A DNA stretch of 64,000 nt from Actinosynnema sp040640215 (GTDB taxonomy: Bacteria; Actinomycetota; Actinomycetes; Mycobacteriales; Pseudonocardiaceae), in assembly GCF_040640215.1 (NCBI RefSeq), contig NZ_JBFABG010000006.1, positions 1 through 64,000 of the forward strand, given 5' to 3'. Below the pieces are notes generated by a model. The model was not told where the DNA came from. It saw nothing but the letters and a program-made list of their open reading frames with translations, and ran no database searches. Both the position numbers and the translations under genes were made by a program. Positions 1-8,473 of the stretch are shown one piece after another; within the stretch, counting starts at the first letter, position 1; every line of letters starts with the position of its first letter.

Positions 1-89
1 CCCCGCCCCCGCCCGCTGGGGGGGCCCGGGGGGCCGCCCGTGGCCGGGGGGCGGGGGGTGGAGACCCCCGTGCGGCGGTCCCCGGTGTG

Positions 90-117
90 GCCCGGCGCTG
101 ACCGGTCAGCGCCGGGC
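90..117 (-). terminator. Palindromic terminator of rmlA
   Basis: Two perfect 14-base arms (90-103 and 104-117) meet with no spacer, 19 bases beyond the thymidylyltransferase stop. No U-tract follows, as is usual in high-GC actinomycetes. The remaining bases 1-89 show no gene. Confidence 0.6.
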
Positions 118-135
118 AGCGCCGGGCAACACCGG

Positions 136-1008
136 TCAGGCCGCCTGGCGCGCGACCTCCATGACGTAGCGGCCGTAGTCGGAGTTGACCATCCGCTCGC
201 CCAGCGCATAGCAGTCGTCCGCGCCGATGAAACCCATCCGCAGCGCCACTTCCTCCAGGCACGCCACCCGCACGCCCTGCCGGTGCTCCAGCACCTGCAC
301 GTACTGGCTGGCCTCCAGCAGCGACTCGTGGGTCCCGGCGTCCAGCCAGGTGAAGCCCCGGCCGAGGGTGACCATGCGGGCCTTGCCGTTCTTCAGGTAC
401 ACGTTGTTGACGTCGGTGATCTCCAGTTCGCCGCGCGCGGAGGGCACCACGTCGCGGGCCACCTCCAGCACGTCGGAGTCGTAGAAGTACAGGCCGGTGA
501 TGGCGTGGTTGGAGCGCGGTCGCTCGGGCTTCTCCTCGATGGCCACCAGGCGGCCCCGCTCGTCGACCTCGCCCACGCCGTAGCGCTCGGGGTCGGCGAC
601 CGGGTGGCTGAACAGCGTGCAGCCCACCAGTTCCGCGCGCCCGCGCCGCAGCACCTCGCCGAAGCCCGCGCCGTGGAAGATGTTGTCCCCCAGCACGAGG
701 GCGGTCTCGTGCCCGGCGATGTGGTCCGCGCCGACCAGGAACGCGTCGGCGATACCGCGTGGTTCGGTCTGCACGGCGTAGGACAGGTCGAGCCCGAGTT
801 GCGCGCCGTCGCCGAGCAGGGCCCGCAGCGCGGGCAGCGCGGTGGGCGTGGAGATCACCAGGATCTCCCGGATGCCCGCGAGCATCAGGACGGACAGCGG
901 GTAGTAGACCAGCGGCTTGTCGTAGACCGGCAGCAGTTGTTTCGACGTCGCGAAAGTCGCCGGGTACATGCGGGTTCCGCTCCCGCCGGCGAGCACGATC
1001 CCCTTCAC
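136..1008 (-). CDS. rmlA: Glucose-1-phosphate thymidylyltransferase
   Basis: Makes dTDP-glucose from glucose-1-phosphate and dTTP, the entry step to activated deoxysugars. I see the nucleotidyltransferase signature LAGGSGTRMYPAT at the N-terminus, SKQLLPVYDKPL, GDNIFHGAGFG, IEEKP and WLDAGTHESL, all in family order. The GTG at 1008 gives 290 residues, the normal RmlA length, and the protein then opens directly on the KGIVLAGG strand; the in-frame upstream extension would add 22 unrelated residues. The gene diverges from the glycosyltransferase at 1215. It could serve cell-surface rhamnose synthesis, but its position beside glycosyl-, carbamoyl- and methyltransferase genes favours supply of a sugar to a natural product. 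Enzyme class is certain; pathway is inferred. Confidence 0.93.
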   Translation of the reverse strand: MKGIVLAGGSGTRMYPATFATSKQLLPVYDKPLVYYPLSVLMLAGIREILVISTPTALPALRALLGDGAQLGLDLSYAVQTEPRGIADAFLVGADHIAGHETALVLGDNIFHGAGFGEVLRRGRAELVGCTLFSHPVADPERYGVGEVDERGRLVAIEEKPERPRSNHAITGLYFYDSDVLEVARDVVPSARGELEITDVNNVYLKNGKARMVTLGRGFTWLDAGTHESLLEASQYVQVLEHRQGVRVACLEEVALRMGFIGADDCYALGERMVNSDYGRYVMEVARQAA

Positions 1009-1214
1009 GTCACACCATCCGTTCGGCAGGCTGGAATCGGTTGTGCGTCGGACCATAAGTCGGCGCGGGAACACCTCTCACCCCTAGCCCGGCGTGCGGG
1101 CGGGGGTGGTCCGGGGTCCGGCGCAAGGGGTTGGCCGGCCCCCCGGGGCGTGGTTGGCTCCTCGTCGGACGCCGGCCGGTATTCGTTGCGGGCACGGCAG
1201 ATGCGGAGGAACCC

Positions 1215-2510
1215 ATGCGCGTCTTGTTCGCGACCTACTCGGAGAAGACCCACTTCCACGCGATGGTCCCGTTGGCGTGGGCGTTGCGCACCGCCGGCCA
1301 CGACGTGCGCGTCGCGAGCCAGCCCGCGCTCGTGGACGTGATCACCTCCACCGGCCTGACGGCGGTGCCCGTCGGCCAGGACCACAACCTGTGGAACGCC
1401 TCCCGCCGGTTCCTCACCCAGCGGTTCGCCGAGGTCAACCCCGAGGCGTACAAGAAGATCCGGGGCGTCGAGCTGCCGCCGTTCGACGTGGCCGAGCTGC
1501 CGACCGACCAGGTCTCCTGGGACTACCTCAAGGACGGCTACGACAAGGTCGTGCCGTCCTGGTACCGGATGATCAACGACCCGATGGTCGAGGACCTGGT
1601 GGCGTTCGCCCGCGCCTGGCGGCCGGACCTGGTGATCTGGGAGCCGGCCACCTACGCCGGGCCGATCGCCGCCGCCGCGTCCGGCGCGGTGCACGCGCGG
1701 CTGCCGTGGTCGCTGGACATCTTCGGCCGGACCCGGGAGCACTTCCTGCGGCTCAAGCACCGGCGGGGCTCGACCGAGGACGCGCTGGCGGACTGGCTGG
1801 GCGCGCACGCGGAGAAGTTCGGCGTCGAGTTCGCCGAGGAGCTCACCACCGGGCAGTTCACCATCGACCAGTTCCCCGACTCGCTGCGCATGGAGGCGGA
1901 CGGCCTGCGGTACGTGCCCATGCGGTACGTGCCCTACAACGGTGACGCGGTCGTGCCGAAGTGGTTGTGGGACAAGCCCGCGAAGCCCCGGGTGTGCCTC
2001 ACCCTCGGGGTGTGCGCCACCGAGCGGTTCGGCGGCTACCCGGTGGGCGTGCAGGGCATCCTGGACGCGCTGGCCGGCCTGGACGTCGAGATCGTGGCCA
2101 CCGTCGCCGAGGACGAGCAGCGCAAGCTGACCTCGGTGCCGGACAACACGAAGCTGGTGTCCTTCGTCCCGCTGCACGCGCTGGTGCCGTCCTGCTCGGC
2201 GGTCATCCACCACGCCGGGTTCGGCACCGCCAACACCACCGCGCTGCACGGCGTGCCGCAGCTCGCGATGCCCGAGCAGCACGACGCGCCCCCGCTGGCC
2301 CGCCGCACGGCGGCGCAGGGCGCGGGCCTGACGATCTACTACAGCGAGGTCACCGGCGAGAAGGTCCGGGCGGGCCTGGTCCGGCTGCTGGAGGAGGACT
2401 CCTTCACGGAGAGCGCGGGGCGGCTGCGGGAGGAGATCCTCGCGCTGCCCTCGCCCAACGACGTCGTGCCCGAGCTCGAACGGCTCACCGCGCGGCTGTC
2501 CGGACGCTAG
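1215..2510 (+). CDS. Glycosyltransferase, EryCIII/DesVII family
   Basis: Probably transfers an activated deoxysugar to a natural-product aglycone. The 431-residue protein has a GT-B layout: N-terminal acceptor half opening MRVLFATYSEKTHFHAMVPLAW, typical of EryCIII/DesVII/OleG2-type enzymes, and a C-terminal nucleotide-sugar half with VIHHAGFGT and LHGVPQLAMPEQHDA. Many enzymes of this subfamily need a P450-like activator partner; none is encoded in this window, so it would lie to the left or be dispensable. The ATG at 1215 is preceded by GGAGGA four bases upstream and matches the family N-terminus. The next gene follows after 12 bases, indicating an operon. Acceptor and sugar cannot be read from sequence. 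Confidence 0.87.
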   Translation: MRVLFATYSEKTHFHAMVPLAWALRTAGHDVRVASQPALVDVITSTGLTAVPVGQDHNLWNASRRFLTQRFAEVNPEAYKKIRGVELPPFDVAELPTDQVSWDYLKDGYDKVVPSWYRMINDPMVEDLVAFARAWRPDLVIWEPATYAGPIAAAASGAVHARLPWSLDIFGRTREHFLRLKHRRGSTEDALADWLGAHAEKFGVEFAEELTTGQFTIDQFPDSLRMEADGLRYVPMRYVPYNGDAVVPKWLWDKPAKPRVCLTLGVCATERFGGYPVGVQGILDALAGLDVEIVATVAEDEQRKLTSVPDNTKLVSFVPLHALVPSCSAVIHHAGFGTANTTALHGVPQLAMPEQHDAPPLARRTAAQGAGLTIYYSEVTGEKVRAGLVRLLEEDSFTESAGRLREEILALPSPNDVVPELERLTARLSGR

Positions 2511-2522
2511 GAGGCGCAGCGG

Positions 2523-3764
2523 ATGAAGGTCATCGTGGCCGGTGGCGGCATCGGCGGTCTGGCCGCCGCGTTGAGCCTGCACGCCGCCGGCATCACCGAC
2601 GTGCTGGTGCTGGAGGCGGTGCCGGAGCCGGCACCGCTGGGCGTGGGCATCAACCTGCTGCCGCACGCGGTGCGGGAGCTCACCGAGCTGGGCCTGGTGG
2701 ACCGGGTGGCCGCGATCGGCGTGGAGACCGCCGAGCTGAGCTACTTCACCCGGTTCGGGCAGCGGATCTGGACCGAGCCCCGGGGCCTGGCGGTCGGCTA
2801 CCGCTGGCCGCAGTACTCGGTGCACCGCGGCCGGTTGCAGATGTTGCTGCTCGCGGCCGTGCGGGAGCGGCTCGGGCCGGGCGCGGTGCGCACCGGCGCG
2901 CGGGTCACCGGCTTCACCCAGACCGCCGGCGGGGTCGTGGTCGCCGCCGGCGGCGCGGAGCTGCGCTGCGACGTGCTGGTCGGGGCGGACGGCATCAACG
3001 CCGCGACCAGGGCGCTGCTCGCCCCCGACGAGGGCCCGCCGCGCTGGAACGGCCTGGTGCTGTGGCGCGGCACCACCACGATGAAGCCCTACCTCACCGG
3101 GCGGTCGATGATCATGGCCGGCGACGGCGTGGAGAAGTTCGTCGCCTACCCGATCTCGGGCCCGGACGATCGCGGCGACGTGCTGGTCAACTGGATCGCC
3201 GAGCGCCCGGTCGACCGGGCCGGCGCGCGCGGCGACTGGAACCGCCGGGTCGACGTGGCCGACGTCCTGGCGCACTTCGGCGACTGGGCGTTCGACTGGC
3301 TGGACGTGGCGGGGACGATCCGCGCCGCGCACGCGGCCTTCGAGTACCCGATGGTGGACCGCGACCCGCTGCCGCGCTGGCGGGACGGCCGGGTCACGCT
3401 GCTCGGCGACGCCGCGCACGCGATGTACCCGATCGGCTCGAACGGCGCGTCGCAGGCCGTCCTGGACGCGCGGGTGCTCGCGCACGCCCTGGCCACCCAC
3501 GGGGACGTCGAGGAGGCGCTGGACGCCTACGAGGACGCGCGCCGGCCGCCGACCACGGCGATCCTGGAGGCCAACCGGCGGCTGGGGCCGGAGATCGTGA
3601 TCAAGCTCGCGCACGACCGGGCACCCGGCGGTTTCGACGACGTGGACCGGGTGCTGCCGATGGCCGAGCGGGCGGCCATCGCGCTGCGCTACAAGCAGAC
3701 CGCCGGGTTCGCGCCGGAGCTGCTCAACGAGCGGGCGAGCTACAGCGTGCTGCCGGTGCCGTGA
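2523..3764 (+). CDS. FAD-dependent monooxygenase, PhzS-like
   Basis: A 413-residue class A flavoprotein monooxygenase expected to hydroxylate or oxidise an aromatic intermediate with NAD(P)H and oxygen. The Rossmann FAD motif GGGIGGLAAAL is at residues 7-17, the DG motif in DVLVGADGIN near 155, and the second FAD motif in VTLLGDAAHAMYPIGSNGAS near 295. LGVGINLLPHAV, PQYSVHRG and EYPMVDRDPLPRW closely resemble PhzS, the 5-methylphenazine-1-carboxylate hydroxylase, but the family is broad in actinomycetes and the substrate is unknown. The ribosome site GGAGG overlaps the glycosyltransferase stop codon, so the two genes are translationally linked. A hairpin directly follows its stop. Confidence 0.87.
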   Translation: MKVIVAGGGIGGLAAALSLHAAGITDVLVLEAVPEPAPLGVGINLLPHAVRELTELGLVDRVAAIGVETAELSYFTRFGQRIWTEPRGLAVGYRWPQYSVHRGRLQMLLLAAVRERLGPGAVRTGARVTGFTQTAGGVVVAAGGAELRCDVLVGADGINAATRALLAPDEGPPRWNGLVLWRGTTTMKPYLTGRSMIMAGDGVEKFVAYPISGPDDRGDVLVNWIAERPVDRAGARGDWNRRVDVADVLAHFGDWAFDWLDVAGTIRAAHAAFEYPMVDRDPLPRWRDGRVTLLGDAAHAMYPIGSNGASQAVLDARVLAHALATHGDVEEALDAYEDARRPPTTAILEANRRLGPEIVIKLAHDRAPGGFDDVDRVLPMAERAAIALRYKQTAGFAPELLNERASYSVLPVP

Positions 3765-3765
3765 G

Positions 3766-3783
3766 CCCCTACTTCGGTAGGGG
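3766..3783 (+). terminator. UUCG-tetraloop hairpin after the monooxygenase
   Basis: Arms CCCCTAC (3766-3772) and GTAGGGG (3777-3783) enclose a TTCG loop closed by C-G, an extra-stable cUUCGg tetraloop. It begins one base after the stop codon at 3764, so the glycosyltransferase-monooxygenase transcript probably ends here. Confidence 0.6.
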
Positions 3784-3878
3784 GCGGGCCGACTCGGGTA
3801 GCACCGCCCGCGCCGGACCGGGTACCGAAGTCGACCGACCGGACACCGACGACGGATCACGCCGAACGCCGCGCCGGC

Positions 3879-3884
3879 TAGCGT
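3879..3884 (+). promoter_or_regulatory. -10 box TAGCGT of a leaderless start
   Basis: TAGCGT fits the actinobacterial TANNNT -10 consensus and ends seven bases before the ATG at 3892, placing the predicted transcription start at or beside the start codon. No clear -35 element is visible. Confidence 0.5.
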
Positions 3885-3891
3885 GGGGACC

Positions 3892-4107
3892 ATGAAAAGC
3901 GGAGTCGAACTCGTCGGTGTGCTGCTCGTCGTCAACGGCCTGGCCGGCATCGTCCACGAGCTCTTCGGGTGGTTCGGGCTGTGGACGATCGTGACCCACC
4001 TGTCCTTCCTCGACGGTTACGAGATCTTCGCGAACATCGGCCTGGCCGTCGTCGGGGCCATCGTCGTCGCGTTCGCGTCCATGAAGTTGAGCTCCGCCGG
4101 ACGTTGA
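3892..4107 (+). CDS. Small two-helix membrane protein
   Basis: A 71-residue protein with two hydrophobic segments, about residues 6-26 (VELVGVLLVVNGLAGIVHEL) and 44-63 (IGLAVVGAIVVAFA), and a short charged tail. I recognise no family. The ATG at 3892 is preferred over the in-frame GTG at 3883 because the TAGCGT box sits seven bases upstream of the ATG, predicting a leaderless transcript, and the GTG falls inside that box. It lies between the monooxygenase and the carbamoyltransferase but has its own promoter, so it need not belong to the cluster. Confidence 0.65.
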   Translation: MKSGVELVGVLLVVNGLAGIVHELFGWFGLWTIVTHLSFLDGYEIFANIGLAVVGAIVVAFASMKLSSAGR

Positions 4108-4163
4108 CCAGCCGTCCCCGCGGTCGGCGTCCCCGGTACCCCACGGAGGAAGTCGCTGCCGCC

Positions 4164-4376
4164 ATGCCGGTGCACCCAGAACACCCGGTGGACCCGGAAG
4201 ACGAGGCCGGGCGCGGGCGCGCCCTCATCACCGCGCGCCTGCGCTCCCTCGTGGACGATGCCGCCGCGCTGGGCATCTCCCCCCTGGACCTGGTCGTGTC
4301 CCTCATCCTCCCCGACGCCCACCCGCCCGGCCCCGACACCGGTGCGACCGACCGCCGCGGCCCCGGGAAGCGCTGA
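4164..4376 (+). CDS. Small hypothetical protein
   Basis: A possible 70-residue soluble protein rich in Asp, Arg and Pro. The middle (ALITARLRSLVDDAAALGIS) could form a helix; the ends look disordered. A GGAGGA lies 13 bases before the ATG, rather far. No family is recognised and the reading is supported only by its start context and open frame, so it may not be a gene. The following 220 bases to the carbamoyltransferase show no further gene. Confidence 0.35.
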   Translation: MPVHPEHPVDPEDEAGRGRALITARLRSLVDDAAALGISPLDLVVSLILPDAHPPGPDTGATDRRGPGKR

Positions 4377-4596
4377 CGGCGCAACACCTTCCACCCGTGC
4401 GGCGGCCGGCGGTACGGTCGGGCCGCGACCTCGACGCCCGGCGCGCTCCCCCGGACCGCGCCGGCGGAATTCGAGGACGTCGAACCGGCCCCGGTCGCCC
4501 GCTCGGGCGGCCGGCCCGGGTCCCGCGCCGAACCGACGTGGTCGCCCATCGGCGCGCCGACCACCGGCGCGCCCTGTCGGAGAACGAGGTGACATC

Positions 4597-6303
4597 GTGA
4601 TCATCTGCGGCCTGAAGCTGACGCACGACGGAGCGGTGGCCGTCCTGCACGACGACAAGCTGGTGTTCAGCGTCGAGGTGGAGAAGCTGCGCAACAACCC
4701 CCGCTACAGCCAGGTCGAGGACCTGGCCGTGGTGCCGGAGCTGTTGCGCGACTTCGGCTACTCGGTGTCCGATGTGGACCACTGGGTGATCGACGGCTGG
4801 GACGGCACCAAGTCCGGCACGGCGCGGGTGGCCGACCACGGCGAGCCGCTGGAGATCACCGTCGCCCCGTACCGGGAGAACGAGGTCGTCACCGACCTGC
4901 TGAAACCCGGTCACACCGGGGAGTTCCGGATCGCCGGGCAGGCGCTGCCCTACACCAGCTACGTGCACGTCGCCGGGCACCTGGCCGGCGCCTACTGCTC
5001 CAGCGGGTTCGCGGTGCGCGACGAGCCCGCGTTCGTGCTGGTGTGGGACGGCGGCCTGTTCCCCCGGCTGTACTGGGTGGACCCGGCCACCGGGGTCCGC
5101 AACGGCGGCGAGCTCTTCCCGGTGATCGGCCACACCTACGCGACCGCCGCGCACCACTTCGGACCGTTCCGCCGGGGCGACGACGCCGCCACCGTGGACG
5201 ACTTGTCCGTGGCGGGCAAGCTGATGGCCTACATCGCCCTGGGCGAGGCGCGCCCGGAGGTGGTCGCCGTCCTCGCCGAGCTGTTCGCCGAGCACTTCGA
5301 GGACGACACCCCGCGCGTGGTGGCCTACCGGCAGACCATCGGCGGCTGGGGCAGCAACGCCGAGCCGTCGCTGGGCTACCTGCACGACTTCTTCCGCGAC
5401 GTCCGCGCCCGCACCGACGGGCTGGGGGTCCCCGACGAGGACGTCCTGGCGTCGGTGCACGAGTTCCTGGGCGGGCTGCTGGTCGACCGGGTCGCCGCGA
5501 AGGCGCGGGAGATGTCGGTCGGCGACGGCCCGTGGAACCTGTGCTTCGTCGGCGGCTGCGCGCTGAACATCAAGTGGAACAGCGCGTTGCGCGCCCGGCC
5601 GGAGTTCCGCTCGGTGTGGGTGCCGCCGTTCCCCAACGACTCCGGCTCGGCGATCGGCGCGGCGTGCGCCCACCTCACCGCCGAGGACGGGCTCAAGGCC
5701 ATCGCCTGGCACGCCCGCAGCGGTCCCGCGCTGCTGCCCACCGAGGTCGTGCCGGAGGGGTGGTCGGCCGAACCGTGCCCGCCGGCCCGGCTGGCCCGCG
5801 TGCTGCACGAGACCGGCGACCCGGTGGTGGTGCTGGGCGGGCGTGCCGAGCTGGGCCCGCGCGCCCTGGGCGGGCGCAGCATCCTGGCCCCCGCGCACGA
5901 CCCGGCGATGAAGGACCGGCTCAACGCGGTGAAGAAGCGCGAGTCCTACCGCCCGGTCGCGCCGATCTGCCTCACCGAGTTCGCCCCGGACGTCTTCGAC
6001 CCGGGCACCCCGGACCCGCACATGCTCTTCGAGCACGTCGTCCGGCCGGGGTGGGTGGACCGGGTTCCGGCCGTGCTGCACCTGGACGGCACGGCGCGCC
6101 TCCAGACCGTGAGCACCTCCGACGACCCGGTGCTGGAAGCGGTGCTGCGCGAGTACCACCGGCTCAGCGGGATTCCGGTGCTGTGCAACACCAGCGCGAA
6201 CCTCAACGGTTCCGGGTTCTTCCCGGACGCGGGGTCCGCGATGCGCTGGGGAGGCGTCGACCTGGTGTGGGAAGAGGGCACGTTGTACCGCCGGAACGCG
6301 TAG
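4597..6303 (+). CDS. O-carbamoyltransferase, NodU/CmcH/TobZ family
   Basis: Uses carbamoyl phosphate and ATP, through a carbamoyl-adenylate, to place a carbamoyl group on a hydroxyl, in this context probably on a sugar or the aglycone. The 568-residue length suits the family. The N-terminal part opens with IICGLKLTHDGAVAVL and has HVAGHLAGAYCSSGF and LVWDGG, the Kae1-like fold; LCFVGGCALNIKWN lies near residue 318, and the C-terminal part has ELGPRALGGRSILA and KKRESYRPVAPICL, typical of Carbam_trans_C. The GTG at 4597 follows a GAGGTGA ribosome site by four bases. The methyltransferase gene follows after 25 bases. Related enzymes carbamoylate noviose, tobramycin, cephamycin and ansamitocin; the acceptor here is unknown. 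Confidence 0.9.
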   Translation: MIICGLKLTHDGAVAVLHDDKLVFSVEVEKLRNNPRYSQVEDLAVVPELLRDFGYSVSDVDHWVIDGWDGTKSGTARVADHGEPLEITVAPYRENEVVTDLLKPGHTGEFRIAGQALPYTSYVHVAGHLAGAYCSSGFAVRDEPAFVLVWDGGLFPRLYWVDPATGVRNGGELFPVIGHTYATAAHHFGPFRRGDDAATVDDLSVAGKLMAYIALGEARPEVVAVLAELFAEHFEDDTPRVVAYRQTIGGWGSNAEPSLGYLHDFFRDVRARTDGLGVPDEDVLASVHEFLGGLLVDRVAAKAREMSVGDGPWNLCFVGGCALNIKWNSALRARPEFRSVWVPPFPNDSGSAIGAACAHLTAEDGLKAIAWHARSGPALLPTEVVPEGWSAEPCPPARLARVLHETGDPVVVLGGRAELGPRALGGRSILAPAHDPAMKDRLNAVKKRESYRPVAPICLTEFAPDVFDPGTPDPHMLFEHVVRPGWVDRVPAVLHLDGTARLQTVSTSDDPVLEAVLREYHRLSGIPVLCNTSANLNGSGFFPDAGSAMRWGGVDLVWEEGTLYRRNA

Positions 6304-6328
6304 ACGGACGAACGGAGAGGTCGAGAAG

Positions 6329-7189
6329 ATGAGCACCACGCCCGTGTTGCCCACCCCCGACGAGGTCGGCGCTTTCTACGACCAGGTCAACCACCTGCTG
6401 CAACGCTTCCTCGGCGGCAGCATGCACTACGGCTACTGGCACGGCCCCGACGACGACAGCGGGTTCCGGGAGGCCTCCGAGCGGTTCACCTCGATCATGG
6501 TGGACAAGCTCCGGGTCGGCCCCGGTGACCTGGTGCTCGACGTCGGCTGCGGCACCGGCGGCCCGGCCACCCAGCTCGCCAGGACCACCGGCGCGCGGGT
6601 GGTCGGGATCTCGATCAGCGCGAAGGACGTCGAGCTGGCCACCGCGCGGGCCGCCGCGGAAGGGGTCTCCGACCTCGTCCGCTTCCAGCGGGCCAACGCG
6701 CTGGACCTGCCATTCGACGCCGGTGCGTTCGACGCGGCGCTGGCGTTCGAGTCGATCGTGCACATCCCGGACCGGGTCGCGGCGCTGCGGCAGATCGCCC
6801 GGGTGCTCAAGCCCGGTGCCCGGCTCGCGCTCACCGATGCGTTCCAGCGGGGCCCGGAGATGACCCAGGCCGACCGGTTCGGCCTGATGAAGGTGCTGGC
6901 CGCGTGGCGGGCCGCGCCCCTGGTCGGGTTCGACGACTACCTGGACTTCGCCCGGGAGGCGGGCTTCGAGACCGAGGAGCTCTCCGACGTCAGCGCGAAC
7001 ACCAAGCCCACCAACGCGAAGGTGTTCGAGGCGATCTTCGACTACGTGCGGGAGCACGACGACGCGCCGGCCGGGCTGGTCGAGATCGTGGACTCGGTGC
7101 CGCACTTCGGCGGGGAGCTGCCGGTCGGCGAGGACGACGAGGAGCACGAGGGTGTGCTGGTGTTCGTCGGCACCCGCCGGGCCGGCTGA
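6329..7189 (+). CDS. SAM-dependent O-methyltransferase, RebM-like
   Basis: A 286-residue class I methyltransferase. The SAM-binding motif I LVLDVGCGTGGPA lies at about residues 67-79, followed by VVGISIS, LDLPFDAGAFDAAL and RVLKPGARLALTD. The N-terminal MHYGYWHGP and the GISIS motif resemble RebM, the rebeccamycin sugar 4-O-methyltransferase, and related natural-product enzymes. It sits 25 bases behind the carbamoyltransferase with GAGAGG upstream, so the two are probably co-transcribed; a carbamoylated and O-methylated deoxysugar, as on noviose, is a reasonable guess. An acidic patch near the C-terminus (GEDDEEHEG) is not a catalytic feature I know. Confidence 0.85.
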   Translation: MSTTPVLPTPDEVGAFYDQVNHLLQRFLGGSMHYGYWHGPDDDSGFREASERFTSIMVDKLRVGPGDLVLDVGCGTGGPATQLARTTGARVVGISISAKDVELATARAAAEGVSDLVRFQRANALDLPFDAGAFDAALAFESIVHIPDRVAALRQIARVLKPGARLALTDAFQRGPEMTQADRFGLMKVLAAWRAAPLVGFDDYLDFAREAGFETEELSDVSANTKPTNAKVFEAIFDYVREHDDAPAGLVEIVDSVPHFGGELPVGEDDEEHEGVLVFVGTRRAG

Positions 7190-7228
7190 GCGCGGCGGGG
7201 CGGCCGGTCGCGGCCGGGCGGCGAGCGC

Positions 7229-7234
7229 TAGCGT
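7229..7234 (+). promoter_or_regulatory. -10 box TAGCGT of the sensor kinase gene
   Basis: TAGCGT ends six bases before the ATG at 7241, the same arrangement as at 3879. It predicts a leaderless transcript for the kinase-regulator pair. Confidence 0.5.
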
Positions 7235-7240
7235 CGGGTC

Positions 7241-8473
7241 ATGAGCGCGTCCACGCCGCCGCCGGCCGCGACCCCGGCCCGGTGGCGCGACCGGTGGTTC
7301 CCGCCGCCGGACCCGGCCGTCCGCGCGCCGCGCACCACCCGGGACTGGGTGGTCGACACGGCGTGCTTCCTGCTCGCGTCGGCGTTCGGGCTGATCACCG
7401 CGCGGGAGCTGCGCACGCAGCCGGAGCTGCCCGACCCGCTGGTGGTCGTGGACCAGGTGATCGGCGCGGCCGGGTGCGCGGCGCTGTGGCTGCGCCGGCG
7501 GTGGCCGGTCGCGCTGGCGCTGGCGCTGGTGGCGTTGTCGACGTTCTCGATGCTGGTGCAGGGCGCGGCGGCGGTGGCGCTGTTCGCCGTGGCCGTGCAC
7601 CGGTCGCTGCCGGTGGTCGCCGCCGTGGGCGGGGTCAGCCTGCTGCTGTCCCCGATCTACTCGGCGCTGCGGCCCGACCCCGGCCTGACCTACCGCGAGA
7701 TGCTGATCTACAGCGCCCTGGTCTACCTCGCGGTCACCGGGTGGGGCGTGTCGGTGCGCGCGCGCCGGCACCTGGTCGAGTCGCTGCGCGAGCGGGCGGC
7801 CCAGGCCGAGGTCGAGGCGCAGCGGCGGATCGAGCGCGCGGAGCGGCTCGAACGCGACCGGATCGCCCGCGAGGTGCACGACGTGCTGGCGCACCGACTG
7901 TCGCTGCTGAGCCTCTACGCGGGCGCGCTGGAGTACCGCTCGGATATGACACCCGCCGAGGTGGCGCGGGCGGCGGCGGTGATCCGGGACAGCAGCCACA
8001 AGGCGTTGCAGGACGTGCGCGAGGTGATCGGGGTGCTGCGCGCCCCGGTCGGGTACCAGGTCGACCCGGGCGACCGGCCGACGCCGACCCTCGCGGGGCT
8101 GCCCGACCTGGTGGAGGAGTCCCGCCGGGCGGGCGTCGAGGTCGAGGTGCGGGACGTGATCGGCGAGCTGGACGCGGTGCCGGACGCGGTGGGCCGCACC
8201 GCGTACCGGGTCGTGCAGGAGGGGCTGACCAACGCGCGCAAGCACGCCGCCGGCCTGCCGGTGGCCGTGCGGCTGTCCGGCGCGCCGGGGGTAGGGCTGG
8301 AGGTGGAGGTGCGCAACCCGATCCCGCAGGGGACCGCCGCGCCGGAGGTGCCCGGTGGGCGGCAGGGCCTGGTGGGGCTCGCCGAGCGGGCCGCGCTGGC
8401 CGGCGGCCGGCTGGAGCACGGGCCGGCCGGCGGTGATCACCGGTTGTGGGCCTGGTTACCGTGGGAGGCATGA
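7241..8473 (+). CDS. Two-component sensor histidine kinase, NarL type
   Basis: A 410-residue membrane kinase. The N-terminal 190 residues hold several hydrophobic helices and no recognisable extracellular domain. The HisKA_3 dimerisation domain carries the phospho-acceptor His213 in IAREVHDVLAHRLS, and the ATPase domain has AYRVVQEGLTNARKHA (N box) and GLVGLAERAALAGG (G box region). It overlaps its response regulator by four bases, so the pair is co-translated. Kinases of this class in actinomycetes often control transport, stress or secondary metabolism; a link to the adjacent cluster is suggested only by position. Start supported by the -10 box at 7229. Confidence 0.9.
   Translation: MSASTPPPAATPARWRDRWFPPPDPAVRAPRTTRDWVVDTACFLLASAFGLITARELRTQPELPDPLVVVDQVIGAAGCAALWLRRRWPVALALALVALSTFSMLVQGAAAVALFAVAVHRSLPVVAAVGGVSLLLSPIYSALRPDPGLTYREMLIYSALVYLAVTGWGVSVRARRHLVESLRERAAQAEVEAQRRIERAERLERDRIAREVHDVLAHRLSLLSLYAGALEYRSDMTPAEVARAAAVIRDSSHKALQDVREVIGVLRAPVGYQVDPGDRPTPTLAGLPDLVEESRRAGVEVEVRDVIGELDAVPDAVGRTAYRVVQEGLTNARKHAAGLPVAVRLSGAPGVGLEVEVRNPIPQGTAAPEVPGGRQGLVGLAERAALAGGRLEHGPAGGDHRLWAWLPWEA

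Noticed and set aside
1005..3950. Open frame of 981 codons antisense to the glycosyltransferase and monooxygenase
   Set aside because: No protein motifs; both sense genes show full family motifs and ribosome sites.
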